NCBI RefSeq assembly: GCF_003584165.1
Contig: NZ_QXFJ01000011.1
Span: 80,664 to 144,663, forward strand
Length of the DNA stretch: 64,000 bases
Origin: Flagellimonas aequoris
GTDB lineage: Bacteria; Bacteroidota; Bacteroidia; Flavobacteriales; Flavobacteriaceae
Reading direction: 5' to 3'
Part shown: piece by piece, positions 37,146 through 46,368 of the stretch
Layout of the letters: each line of letters begins with the position of its first letter
Numbering within the stretch: position 1 is the first letter of the stretch
Notes under the pieces: model-generated
What the model saw: the letters and a program-made list of their open reading frames with translations, nothing else
The model's database searches: none
What the model was told of the DNA's origin: nothing
Program-made: the position numbers and the translations under genes

Positions 37146-38003
37146 TCAGAATAATTCATTGAAGGAAAACACGGTATCCAACCGGGCTCCTTTTTCCGTT
37201 TTTTGCAAAGAGCAGATTTCATTATGGGCATCGTGTTCAAAGAACAGCAGCCAATCGTTTTCCACGGCATTGATCAAAAATGTCTCTTTTTCGGTCAGGG
37301 TAAGTAAAGGGCGGGTATCATAGCCCATCACATAGGGAAGGGGAATATGGCCAACGGTCGGAATCAAATCGGCCACGAAGACCAAGGTCTTGCCTTTATG
37401 GGTTATGTGCGGAAGCATTTGCTTGTCGGTATGGCCATCCATAAAATGGATACCAAACCCCAACTCGGATTTTTCCAAATAATGCCCTCCCTTTCTGTCG
37501 ATAAAATGTAACTGACCGCTTTCTTGCATGGGCAACAGGTTTTCCTTTAAAAAAGACGCCTTTTCCCTGGCGTTGGGTTTAGTGGCCCACTCCCAGTGTT
37601 CCTCATTGGTCCAAAACCTTGCATTCTTGAATGCGGGTTCATAACCTGTTCGGTCTTTGTTCCATTGAATGCTTCCGCCACAGTGGTCAAAATGGAGGTG
37701 GGTCAAGAATACATCCGTAATGTCATCACGATGAACCCCCACTTTTTCCAAAGAACCGTCCAAGGTATGGTCGCCCCACAGGTAATAGTAACCAAAGAAT
37801 TTTTCGGATTGTTTGTTTCCCATGCCGTTATCGATTAAAATCAATCGATTCCCATCCTCTATCAAAAGACAACGGGCGGCAATATCGATCATATTATTGG
37901 CATCTGCGGGATTGGTTTTGTTCCAAATGGATTTTGGCACCACACCGAACATGGCACCCCCATCCAACTTGAAATTACCGGTCTCTATGGGATAAATTGT
38001 CAT
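37146..38003 (-). CDS. MBL-fold metallo-hydrolase
   Basis: A 285-residue cytoplasmic protein with the metallo-beta-lactamase fold. The metal-binding motif is VFLTHLHFDHCGG (HxHxDH), with further ligands in MDGHTDKQM and FFEHDAH. The N-terminus (GGAMFGVVPKSIW) resembles the quorum-quenching-lactonase-like and phosphodiesterase-like groups of this superfamily. The substrate cannot be predicted. It is followed by the S8 protease gene after a 35-base gap, and it faces the antiporter gene on the other strand. Confidence 0.9.
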   Translation of the reverse strand: MTIYPIETGNFKLDGGAMFGVVPKSIWNKTNPADANNMIDIAARCLLIEDGNRLILIDNGMGNKQSEKFFGYYYLWGDHTLDGSLEKVGVHRDDITDVFLTHLHFDHCGGSIQWNKDRTGYEPAFKNARFWTNEEHWEWATKPNAREKASFLKENLLPMQESGQLHFIDRKGGHYLEKSELGFGIHFMDGHTDKQMLPHITHKGKTLVFVADLIPTVGHIPLPYVMGYDTRPLLTLTEKETFLINAVENDWLLFFEHDAHNEICSLQKTEKGARLDTVFSFNELF

Positions 38004-38244
38004 TTAGAAAGTAAAACGGCATGCAAAATAAGAAAAGCACCATCCAAATAATGAAAAAATAAGGTTTTATTGGCCGTATTTTAACAAAAACCAGATAATA
38101 AACCTTCTCCAATATCACTGCTTTCTGGGTTTGCACACCACTTTCCACCAGGTTAAAAATAATTGGATATCAAAAAAGGGTACGTCTTCCGTCTCAAAAC
38201 GAATATCTAAAAGAAAAGCAGTAAATTTCCAAAAAACAAAGACA

Positions 38245-40077
38245 ATGCTCGAACTTGCTGGAATTATTATTCTAGGCATTATTGCTCAATGGGTGGCTTG
38301 GCGCTTTAAGATTCCGGCCATTTTACCATTGATTTTGATAGGTCTGTTGGTAGGACCCATTGCCACTTTGTACACCGAAGATGGCTCAAAACTCATAGAA
38401 CCTGTTTGGAACGGAACCAAAGGCCTTTTCCCCGGTGAAGGACTCTATTATTTTGTTTCCTTGGCCATTAGCGTAATCCTTTTTGAAGGCGGACTTACCC
38501 TGAAACGGGCCGAAATATCGAATGTAGGACCCGTAATCTCCAAATTGATCACTATAGGCACAGTGGTCACTTTTTTTGGTGCAGGCGTGGCCGCCCACTA
38601 TATTTTTGGACTTTCATGGCAGATTTCGTTTTTGTTCTCTGCCTTGATCATTGTTACGGGACCTACGGTAATTACCCCGATTTTACGGAACATTCCTCTC
38701 AAAAAAGATGTTTCGGCAGTGTTAAAATGGGAGGGCATTCTCATTGATCCCATCGGGGCATTGGTAGCAGTATTGGTGTTCGAGTTTATCAGTGTTGGAG
38801 AAGGACATGCTTACACGCAAACGGCCTTAATCGAGTTTGGGAAGATTATTCTTTTTGGCACCACTTTCGGATTCACTTTTGCCCATGCATTGGCATTTGC
38901 CATCAAAAAGGACTTTATACCTCACTACTTACTGAATGTGGTCTCCCTTTCCACGGTACTCCTTGTTTTTGTTGAGTCAGATGTCTTTGCACACGAATCG
39001 GGACTGTTGGCCGTAGTGGTCATGGGAATGGTCTTGGGCAACATGAATCTGCCCAACCTGAAGGAGCTGCTTTATTTCAAGGAATCGCTGAGCGTATTGT
39101 TGATTTCCATTTTATTTATTCTGTTGGCAGCCAATATCGATGTGAGCGACATGGAGTTGATCTACAACTGGAACTCCGTTGCACTTTTTGCCGTCATTGT
39201 ATTCATCATCAGGCCATTGGGTGTTTTTCTGAGCGCACAGGGATCCAATTTAAAACTCAATGAAAAACTTTTTATAGGATGGGTGGGTCCGCGGGGGATC
39301 GTTGCTGCTGGTATCGCTTCCCTATTTGGCTCAAAATTGATGTTGAGGGGAGAAGCCGGAGCAGAATACATCACGCCATTGGTGTTCATGATTGTTTTGG
39401 GAACGGTTTTGTTGAATGCAACTACCGCCAGACTCTTTGCAAAATTGGTTGGGGTGTTCCTGACCAAATCCGAAGGTATTTTGATTATTGGTGCTTCCAA
39501 ATTGTCGAGATTGATAGCCAATTATCTCAAAAAGAACAATAGGCACGTGGTATTGATCGATAACAACCAGGCGAATGTGGACAAAGCCAAAAGGTTGGGC
39601 CTAGAGGCCATCACGGCGAACATTTTTTCTGACACACTTACGGACAATATCGAATTGAACGATATGGGTTATCTGATGGCCTTGACTGGCAACTCCGACA
39701 TCAACAAATTTGCGATTAGAAAGTTCCAAAAACAGTTTGGGGAAAACGGGGCATTTCGTCTGGTGAACACAGAAGAAGTAAACGACCCGGACAACAATCC
39801 GAAAGAGGGACTTTTTTCTCACACGGATGATTTTATCCAATTGATGGATACCGTCAGGAAACACCCAACCATCCATGAGATAGATTTAAAGGACAAACAG
39901 CATTATGATAGCCTTATCGATCTCACCCAAAAGGATAATGATATTGTGCCTTTATTTACGAAAGCCCCAAGCGGCAGTATTGACATCATTCCAGCCAACA
40001 GCAAGGATTTTGTGCCCAAGGGCGATGGGTATAAACTGGTGTACTTGGGGAAACTCATCGATATGGATGAGGATTAA
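38245..40077 (+). CDS. Cation:proton antiporter (CPA1 type) with C-terminal RCK domain
   Basis: A 610-residue membrane protein. About twelve hydrophobic helices fill residues 1-395, with family motifs GLLVGPIATL, FEGGLTL, VTGPTVITPIL, EGILIDPIGALVAV (the transport-site aspartate region) and GWVGPRGIVAAGIASL. A TrkA-N/RCK nucleotide-binding domain follows (about 412-530, starting GILIIGASKLSRLIANYL and VVLIDNNQANV), then a TrkA-C-like tail. It probably exchanges Na+ or K+ for H+, gated by a nucleotide. The ATG at 38245 is chosen; in-frame codons upstream to a TTG at 38131 encode a non-hydrophobic stretch with no family resemblance. No clear promoter box was found. Confidence 0.93.
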   Translation: MLELAGIIILGIIAQWVAWRFKIPAILPLILIGLLVGPIATLYTEDGSKLIEPVWNGTKGLFPGEGLYYFVSLAISVILFEGGLTLKRAEISNVGPVISKLITIGTVVTFFGAGVAAHYIFGLSWQISFLFSALIIVTGPTVITPILRNIPLKKDVSAVLKWEGILIDPIGALVAVLVFEFISVGEGHAYTQTALIEFGKIILFGTTFGFTFAHALAFAIKKDFIPHYLLNVVSLSTVLLVFVESDVFAHESGLLAVVVMGMVLGNMNLPNLKELLYFKESLSVLLISILFILLAANIDVSDMELIYNWNSVALFAVIVFIIRPLGVFLSAQGSNLKLNEKLFIGWVGPRGIVAAGIASLFGSKLMLRGEAGAEYITPLVFMIVLGTVLLNATTARLFAKLVGVFLTKSEGILIIGASKLSRLIANYLKKNNRHVVLIDNNQANVDKAKRLGLEAITANIFSDTLTDNIELNDMGYLMALTGNSDINKFAIRKFQKQFGENGAFRLVNTEEVNDPDNNPKEGLFSHTDDFIQLMDTVRKHPTIHEIDLKDKQHYDSLIDLTQKDNDIVPLFTKAPSGSIDIIPANSKDFVPKGDGYKLVYLGKLIDMDED

Positions 40078-40300
40078 TAGCAATCAGCGCCAGCTTTCCC
40101 ATTGTCACAGAGGTTTCACTTTCTGATGTGTTGTTTGTAAACAACTTTTGTCATTTTATCCATCAAATTTCACTTCCCACCAACTGATGGAAGCAATTCG
40201 TCAATTTGACCTGATTGCCCATCAATTTATCCAGGTCAACCTTGGGGTTTCTTTGTACAATTGTCATTTAATGTATAATTCACGTACAAATGGAAAAACC

Positions 40301-40741
40301 ATGAAGATTATCGAAGCCTTAAAAGAAAAGAACCGACTTATACGTAAAACCTTGGAGCTTCAGAATAGAATCGGTGCCTACAATTGTATCATTGAGGGAA
40401 ATCCAAGGGCTTACAATCCAAAAAAGGAAATGATTGAACTCAACAAAACGGTTGAGGAATTGATTGAGTTAAAAACTAAAATAACCTTGGCCAACCAATC
40501 GATACAAGAAAAAATCTACAGATTGTCCGAGCTAAAAACCAAAATCGGTTTCTTGAAAACCATACCAACGACCGAAGGAAGGGCACCATCCGGTAAAGGT
40601 TATTATTCCCAAGGAGAGACTGTTGTCTGGGAGTCATCCATAAAGGCCAACGAAAGGGATAATCTTGTATTGGAGTTGGAGAGTGAAATTGATATCATCC
40701 AAAAAGATTTGGACCACCATAATTTTACGACATCCATTTAA
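40301..40741 (+). CDS. DIP1984-family protein (septicolysin-like)
   Basis: A 146-residue, highly helical and charged protein: MKIIEALKEKNRLIRKTLELQNRI, EMIELNKTVEELIELKTKITLAN, KIYRLSELKTKIGFL, then TTEGRA and ERDNLVLELESEIDIIQKDLDHHNF. The order and length fit the DIP1984 family, two long helical hairpins of unknown function, sometimes named septicolysin after an old annotation. The ATG at 40301 is chosen because the helix pattern begins there; 51 in-frame codons upstream have no such character. There is no signal peptide. It stands alone, and its stop codon overlaps a possible relic on the other strand. Confidence 0.78.
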   Translation: MKIIEALKEKNRLIRKTLELQNRIGAYNCIIEGNPRAYNPKKEMIELNKTVEELIELKTKITLANQSIQEKIYRLSELKTKIGFLKTIPTTEGRAPSGKGYYSQGETVVWESSIKANERDNLVLELESEIDIIQKDLDHHNFTTSI

Positions 40742-40842
40742 TAAAGTGCAGCTCCGAAATGCAGTCTTGGTTCGTATGAACGAAGTTGCCTATTGATCAA
40801 GATATTGGTGTACAACTTGTACCCGATGCAGATATAAAGCTT
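40739..40842 (-). pseudogene. Possible relic of an outer-membrane protein C-terminus
   Basis: On the reverse strand 34 codons ending in TAA read KLYICIGYKLYTN ... SYEPRLHFGAALY, i.e. two amphipathic strands with a terminal aromatic residue, like the last hairpin of an outer-membrane barrel. No start codon or longer frame is attached; a different frame upstream reads NFDYNFPEV then stops. It may be a decayed gene or coincidence. Confidence 0.25.
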
Positions 40843-40955
40843 CAAACTTCAGGAAAGTTGTAGTCAAAATTCAAAACTGATTGCTCAATATTCATGATTT
40901 TGACTTTGTTCAATACCAACCTTGATGCAAAGTAAGTGCTGCACCCTTTTTGCCC

Positions 40956-42752
40956 CTAATCATTCAACTTTAAAACGGCCATAAAGGCTTGCTGTGGGAT
41001 TTCCACATTACCCACTTGGCGCATACGTTTTTTACCCTTTTTCTGTTTTTCCAAAAGTTTACGCTTACGGGAAATATCACCACCATAACACTTGGCGGTC
41101 ACATCCTTTCTGAGCGCCTTGATGGTCTCACGGGAAATGATTTTGGCCCCAATGGCGGCCTGGATCGGAATGTCGAACTGCTGTCTGGGGATGAGCTCCT
41201 TCAGCTTTTCGCACATTTTTTTACCGATGTTGTGGGCATTGTCAAAATGGACCAGAGCGGAAAGGGCATCTACGGGTTGGGCATTCAAAAGGATGTCCAC
41301 CCGAACCAATTTGGAAACCCGCATCCCAATTGGGGAATAATCGAAAGAGGCATATCCCTTGGAAACCGTTTTCAAGCGATCGTAAAAATCGAATACGATT
41401 TCTGCCAACGGCATATCAAAATTAAGTTCCACTCGCTCAGTAGTCAAATAGGTCTGATTGGTAATCTGTCCCCGCTTATCAATACAGAGCGACATCACGT
41501 TCCCCACAAAATCGGATTTGGTGATGATGGTAGCCTTAATGTATGGCTCCTCCACCCGGTCCAAAGAAGAAGGATCGGGAAGATCGGATGGGTTGTTAAC
41601 AACGATCGGGGTTTCTTTGTCCTTGGTGGTATAGGCAAGATAGCTCACGTTAGGTACGGTGGTGATTACCGTCATATCGAACTCCCGCTCCAGGCGTTCC
41701 TGTACGATTTCCATGTGCAACATACCCAAGAAACCACAACGGAAACCAAACCCCAAGGCGGCACTACTTTCCGGGGTGAATACCAAAGAGGCATCATTGA
41801 GTTGCAGTTTTTCCATGGAGGACCTAAGCTCTTCAAAATCCTCTGTATCCACAGGATAAATTCCGGCAAACACCATAGGTTTTACATCTTCAAAACCTTC
41901 AATGGCATTTTTGGTCGGGTTGGCGGCATCGGTAATGGTATCACCCACTTTCACCTCGCGCGCATCCTTGATACCGGTAATCAAATAGCCCACATCTCCT
42001 GCGGAAATTTTGTTTTTGGGCATTTGTCTCAGCTTTAAGGTGCCAATTTCATCGGCCTCATAAGCTTTTCCTGTAGCCACAAACTTTATTTTTTGTCCTT
42101 TTCGGATTTCGCCGTTCATCACCCTAAAATAGGTTTCCACACCCCTGAACGGATTGTAGACCGAGTCAAAGACCAAGGCCTGCAAAGGTTCGTTGATGTT
42201 ACCCTTTGGGGCAGGAATGCGCTCAATGATGGCTTTTAGGATTTCTCCGATACCGATACCGGTTTTGGCACTGGCGGGAATAACTTCTGAAGGATCACAA
42301 CCCAATAGGTCCACGATGTCATCGGTCACCTCTTCGGGATTGGCACTGGGCAGATCCACTTTGTTCAGAACAGGGATAATTTCTAAATCGTTTTCCAAAG
42401 CAAGGTATAGGTTGGAAATGGTCTGTGCTTGAATACTTTGTGCGGCATCCACAACCAAAAGAGCACCTTCACACGCGGCAATGGATCGTGAAACCTCATA
42501 GGAAAAATCCACGTGTCCGGGAGTGTCGATCAGGTTAAGAATATAGGTTTCACCCTCGTACACATATTCCATTTGTATGGCATGACTTTTAATGGTGATG
42601 CCACGTTCGCGCTCCAGGTCCATGTTGTCCAACAATTGATCCTGTTTTTCACGCTCGGTAACGGAGCCCGTGAAATCCAACAAACGGTCTGCCAAGGTAC
42701 TCTTACCGTGGTCTATATGCGCAATGATGCAAAAATTCCTGATCTTTTCCAT
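40956..42752 (-). CDS. lepA: Translation elongation factor 4
   Basis: A ribosome-associated GTPase that back-translocates or remodels stalled elongating ribosomes. The 598-residue length is standard. The G-domain motifs are [18 protein letters not shown] and NKVD; LepA-specific features are the RERGITI switch, the [19 protein letters not shown] segment and the C-terminal domain ending [21 protein letters not shown]. It has its own upstream promoter (TTG-N17-TATATTTG) and is transcribed divergently from the outer-membrane receptor gene. It is fully intact. Confidence 0.98.
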   Translation of the reverse strand: MEKIRNFCIIAHIDHGKSTLADRLLDFTGSVTEREKQDQLLDNMDLERERGITIKSHAIQMEYVYEGETYILNLIDTPGHVDFSYEVSRSIAACEGALLVVDAAQSIQAQTISNLYLALENDLEIIPVLNKVDLPSANPEEVTDDIVDLLGCDPSEVIPASAKTGIGIGEILKAIIERIPAPKGNINEPLQALVFDSVYNPFRGVETYFRVMNGEIRKGQKIKFVATGKAYEADEIGTLKLRQMPKNKISAGDVGYLITGIKDAREVKVGDTITDAANPTKNAIEGFEDVKPMVFAGIYPVDTEDFEELRSSMEKLQLNDASLVFTPESSAALGFGFRCGFLGMLHMEIVQERLEREFDMTVITTVPNVSYLAYTTKDKETPIVVNNPSDLPDPSSLDRVEEPYIKATIITKSDFVGNVMSLCIDKRGQITNQTYLTTERVELNFDMPLAEIVFDFYDRLKTVSKGYASFDYSPIGMRVSKLVRVDILLNAQPVDALSALVHFDNAHNIGKKMCEKLKELIPRQQFDIPIQAAIGAKIISRETIKALRKDVTAKCYGGDISRKRKLLEKQKKGKKRMRQVGNVEIPQQAFMAVLKLND

Positions 42753-42792
42753 ATAACAATAACCTATCCGTAAAAAGGGTGATAAGCAACTG

Positions 42793-42820
42793 CAAATATA
42801 GTTGTTTTAACTGCCCACAA
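42793..42820 (-). promoter_or_regulatory. Bacteroidota-type promoter for lepA
   Basis: Reverse strand: TTG at 42820-42818, 17 bases, TATATTTG at 42800-42793. The ATG is 40 bases after the box. Confidence 0.65.
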
Positions 42821-42875
42821 AGGGTTTTTTGAAAATTAGGAAACGAAGGGGTTATATCGACCAAAAATAATTTCA

Positions 42876-42883
42876 TAGATTTG
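42876..42883 (+). promoter_or_regulatory. -7 box (TAGATTTG) for the outer-membrane receptor gene
   Basis: Perfect TAnnTTTG, 20 bases before the ATG at 42904; no clear TTG element. Confidence 0.5.
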
Positions 42884-42903
42884 AGGTTCAACCCCAACCA
42901 TTC

Positions 42904-45324
42904 ATGAAGCAAACCACCTACATTCTATTATTGGTGTTTTTGACGGCGAACGCTTTGAGCGGACAGACCTTTAAAATTTCAGGAAAGGTGGTGGATGAAC
43001 AGAACGAGGTCATTCCCTACGCAAACATTCTACTTTTAAAAGCTTCCGATACTACATTCATAAAAGGTACCTCGGCCGATGACAATGGGTTTTTTTCCTT
43101 GACGGAGGTAGAGCCGAACCTATACTTGCTTCAGGCCAGCTATGTAGGAAGGGGATCCGAGCCTCGGGCTTTGGATATCAAAACCGATGTTTCCCTAGGC
43201 GCGTTGATCATTCCGCTAGAAACTAACGAACTCGATGAGGTAGTGGTCACGGCACAGCGACCAAAACTGCAAAGACTACCAGACAGACTGGTCTTTTCGG
43301 TTGAAAACACCGTGGTTTCACAAGGAACTTCTTGGGATATCCTTAAAAGTACGCCTGGGGTCATCGTAAACCAGGATGAACTCTTGATCCGAGGGCAAAA
43401 TGCCACAGTGTACCTGAACGATAGAAAGGTTCAACTTTCCGGTCAGGAGGTACAGGATTTATTACAGGGACTGTCGGGTGCCAACATCAAATCGGTGGAG
43501 GTGATTGCCAACCCACCGGCCAGCTATGATGCCGAAGGAGGCCCTATTTTGAACATTGTGACCAGTAAGAATATCATTCCGGGGTACAAGGGAAGCGTCA
43601 ATGGCACCTATACCCAAGCGGTGTTTCCAAAATTCAGTATGGGGACCAGTCATTATTACAAAACCGATAAGCTACACCTGTTCGCCAATTATACCATCAA
43701 CCCACAAAAGGAATTGAAGAAAACGGTAAAGGGTATCAATTTTATGGACAATACCAACACTGTTTTTTCACAATGGAATACGGATTATAACCAGACCAAT
43801 AGTTCGCAATCCCAAAATGGAAGTTTCATCTTGGATTATGATTTTGATGAACACAACAGTTTGAATTTTACATCCAACCTATTGTTCAATTTGGGACAGG
43901 ACCAGCGTACCCATCTCAACAATGAAATGCGAAACGGATCGGGCCAGCTGGATTCCACCTTTACTACGCAGAACAATGCGAATTTGGACAATACCAATTT
44001 GGCTTTTGATCTGAGCTATGTGCATAAGTTGAAAAAGCCGGGGGCCCGGTTGAGCGCAAATGGCCATTATACCTATTTTAACGGGAAGTCGCTTCAGAAC
44101 CTAGGTTCTGATTATTTTGACGCGAGTGGTAACTTTTTAAGGGAATTCGGGTTTGATGCGGATTCAGAGCAGGACATTCGAATTTTCACGGGCCAATTGG
44201 ATTATTCAACCCCTATTGGAAATGCTTCCTTTGAGACCGGGGCAAAGATTTCCTCGATTGCATCAGAAAGCAATCTGGACTTCTTCAATTTTACGGGTTC
44301 GAGCAATACAGTGGATGCCTCCTTGTCCGACCGTTATACCTATGACGAGAATGTATATGCCGCATACTTGAGCTTTGTGAAGAATTGGGAAAAATGGTCG
44401 ATGAAGTTGGGCGTCCGAGGAGAATTGACCGAGGCCGAAGGCACATCCCTAACGTTGAACCAAGTCAACACCCAAGACTTTTTTGAGCCGTTTCCGTCTG
44501 TCTATGTGCTGTACTCCCCTTCGGACAAGCACAGTTTTTCCTTTGATTATGGACGGAACGTGGATCGACCCAAATACAACGATCTGAATCCGTTTCGGTT
44601 TTTTTTCAATGAGAACGATTATGAACAAAGCAACCCAAGCTTGACGCCTAGTTTCAGTAATAATTTCAATTTTAACTACACCCTTAACAGCGAATATTTC
44701 TTCGATGTCTATTACCGTGATAATGGCAGCAACATTGCGTATCTGGTTTTTCAGGACAACGACAACCAAACTTTGGTGGAGCTGAAGCAGAATGTGCTGG
44801 ACAGTAAATCGTACGGTCTGGACTTTACCTTGAGCAAATCCCTCATGTCGTCTTGGTTTGTGTATGCCTACACTTCCCTTTTTCACGAGGAAGAAACCTT
44901 TTTGGCCACCCAAAGCGGCAATGTGGAATTTACCAACAAAGTGAACGGGGTTTACGCTTATCTGGGCAACTATTTGACCCTCTCCAAAGACGGCACTTTT
45001 ACGGGTGAAGTTACTGGGACTTATATTTCAAAGTTTCTGTTCGGATCGTATGTTTCCGATGAGCAGTTCAACTTGACCTTAGGCTTACGTAAAACGCTGT
45101 TCAACAATAAGATCATCCTTTCTTTGGCCGCTGAGGATATTTTGGAAAAATATGTACCCACCTATCGTTCCCAATATTTAAACCAAGACAATTTTTACCG
45201 AAGAAGGCCCGAAACCCAGTTCATCCGCTTCGGATTTACCTACAATTTTGGAAACTTCCGATTGGAAGACAACCAACGCGGAATAGACAAAAAGGAGCGC
45301 GACCGATTACAATCGCAGCAGTAA
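42904..45324 (+). CDS. Outer-membrane beta-barrel family protein (TonB-receptor-like, no SusD partner)
   Basis: An 806-residue outer-membrane protein. Signal peptide 1-21 (ending LSGQ). Residues about 22-105 are a carboxypeptidase-regulatory-like beta-sandwich (KISGKVVDEQNEVIPYANILL), followed by a plug-like region (LDEVVVTAQRPKLQRLPDRLVFSVEN, VIVNQDELLIRGQNATVYLNDRKV) and a long barrel (about 380-790) of the OMP_b-brl_3 type (FSFDYGRNVDRPKYNDLNPF). Such proteins are often annotated as TonB-dependent receptors, but this subgroup lacks a typical TonB box and SusD partner, and its substrate is unknown. The C-terminus RFGFTYNFGNFR is the last strand, followed by a charged tail. Confidence 0.9.
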   Translation: MKQTTYILLLVFLTANALSGQTFKISGKVVDEQNEVIPYANILLLKASDTTFIKGTSADDNGFFSLTEVEPNLYLLQASYVGRGSEPRALDIKTDVSLGALIIPLETNELDEVVVTAQRPKLQRLPDRLVFSVENTVVSQGTSWDILKSTPGVIVNQDELLIRGQNATVYLNDRKVQLSGQEVQDLLQGLSGANIKSVEVIANPPASYDAEGGPILNIVTSKNIIPGYKGSVNGTYTQAVFPKFSMGTSHYYKTDKLHLFANYTINPQKELKKTVKGINFMDNTNTVFSQWNTDYNQTNSSQSQNGSFILDYDFDEHNSLNFTSNLLFNLGQDQRTHLNNEMRNGSGQLDSTFTTQNNANLDNTNLAFDLSYVHKLKKPGARLSANGHYTYFNGKSLQNLGSDYFDASGNFLREFGFDADSEQDIRIFTGQLDYSTPIGNASFETGAKISSIASESNLDFFNFTGSSNTVDASLSDRYTYDENVYAAYLSFVKNWEKWSMKLGVRGELTEAEGTSLTLNQVNTQDFFEPFPSVYVLYSPSDKHSFSFDYGRNVDRPKYNDLNPFRFFFNENDYEQSNPSLTPSFSNNFNFNYTLNSEYFFDVYYRDNGSNIAYLVFQDNDNQTLVELKQNVLDSKSYGLDFTLSKSLMSSWFVYAYTSLFHEEETFLATQSGNVEFTNKVNGVYAYLGNYLTLSKDGTFTGEVTGTYISKFLFGSYVSDEQFNLTLGLRKTLFNNKIILSLAAEDILEKYVPTYRSQYLNQDNFYRRRPETQFIRFGFTYNFGNFRLEDNQRGIDKKERDRLQSQQ

Positions 45325-45347
45325 TGTGTTGATTTTGGGTTATTTTG

Positions 45348-45355
45348 TACTTTTG
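45348..45355 (+). promoter_or_regulatory. -7 box (TACTTTTG) for dusB
   Basis: TAnnTTTG, with TTG at 45329-45331 (16-base spacing, slightly short). It is 20 bases before the TTG start codon. Confidence 0.5.
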
Positions 45356-45375
45356 CAGTCCAAAAAAAGAAGGAT

Positions 45376-46368
45376 TTGCCCAAAATAGGTAACATAGAAC
45401 TTCCGGATTTCCCACTTCTTCTCGCTCCTATGGAAGATGTGAGCGACCCTCCTTTCCGTGCATTATGCAAGGAACAAGGAGCCGATGTGGTGTATACGGA
45501 GTTCATTTCTTCCGAAGGGTTGATCCGTGATGCGGCCAAAAGTGTCCTCAAGCTCGACATTTATGAAAAGGAACGTCCTGTGGGCATCCAGATATTCGGG
45601 GCCGAACTGGATTCCATGCTGCAGGCGGTGGATATCGTGGAGCAATCCAACCCCGATATCATCGATATCAATTTTGGGTGTCCGGTAAAAAAAGTAGTCT
45701 GCAAAAATGCCGGTGCCGGAATTCTTCGGGATATTCCCTTGATGGTAAAACTCACCGAGGAAATCGTAAAACGGACCAAACTGCCGGTTACGGTCAAGAC
45801 CCGTTTGGGGTGGGATTCCAATTCCATCAAGATTGTTGAAGTGGCCGAACGGCTGCAGGATGTGGGTATCATGGCGATTTCCATCCATGGGCGTACCCGT
45901 GTTCAGATGTACAAGGGAGAGGCCGATTGGAGACCGATTGCCGAGGTGAAGAACAACCAGCGCATGCAGATTCCAGTTTTTGGGAATGGGGATGTGGATA
46001 CTCCGGAAGCAGCCGCAAAAATGCGGGATGAATTTGGCTTGGACGGTGCCATGATCGGCAGGGCCAGTATCGGGTATCCGTGGTTCTTCAAAGAGGTGAA
46101 ACACTATTTTGAAACAGGCAAGCATCTGGATCCCCCAACCATGCCGGAACGCGTGGATGCCGCCAGAAGGCACCTTCAAATGGCCATCGATTGGAAAGGC
46201 GAAAAACTGGGTGTTTTTGAAACCCGAAGACACTATACCAATTATTTTAAGGGTATTCCGCACTTTAAGGAATACCGTACCAAAATGGTGACCAGCGATG
46301 ATGCGGTCGATGTTTTTGCCGCGTTTGATGAAGTACTCGAAAAATTCGGGGATTTTCAGTTCGCCTAA
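45376..46368 (+). CDS. dusB: tRNA-dihydrouridine synthase
   Basis: A flavin enzyme that reduces uridine to dihydrouridine in the tRNA D-loop with NADPH. 330 residues, TIM-barrel. Visible motifs are LLLAPMEDVSDPPFR, NFGCPVKKVVCKNAGAGIL with the catalytic-type Cys in GCP, PVTVKTRLGWD, ISIHGRTRVQMYKGEADW and FGNGDVDTPE with DGAMIGRASIGYPWFF. The start is TTG at 45376: the family N-terminus PKIGNIELPDFPLLLAPM begins directly there, and the first ATG would remove it. The -7 box lies 20 bases upstream. It converges with the FtsX-type permease gene, overlapping by 4 bases. Confidence 0.95.
   Translation: MPKIGNIELPDFPLLLAPMEDVSDPPFRALCKEQGADVVYTEFISSEGLIRDAAKSVLKLDIYEKERPVGIQIFGAELDSMLQAVDIVEQSNPDIIDINFGCPVKKVVCKNAGAGILRDIPLMVKLTEEIVKRTKLPVTVKTRLGWDSNSIKIVEVAERLQDVGIMAISIHGRTRVQMYKGEADWRPIAEVKNNQRMQIPVFGNGDVDTPEAAAKMRDEFGLDGAMIGRASIGYPWFFKEVKHYFETGKHLDPPTMPERVDAARRHLQMAIDWKGEKLGVFETRRHYTNYFKGIPHFKEYRTKMVTSDDAVDVFAAFDEVLEKFGDFQFA

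Noticed and set aside
38131..38244. Longer N-terminus of the antiporter from a TTG codon
   Set aside because: The extra 38 residues are basic and polar with no similarity to the family, while the ATG at 38245 starts directly at the first membrane helix.
40148..40300. Longer N-terminus of the DIP1984-family protein
   Set aside because: The upstream codons lack the helical charged pattern; the family-like sequence starts at ATG 40301.
40989..42038. Open frame of 349 codons on the forward strand within lepA
   Set aside because: Antisense shadow of a highly conserved gene; composition (many His, Gly, Phe) is an artefact.
45463..46263. Reverse-strand open frame of 266 codons within dusB
   Set aside because: Antisense shadow of dusB; all conserved motifs are on the other strand.
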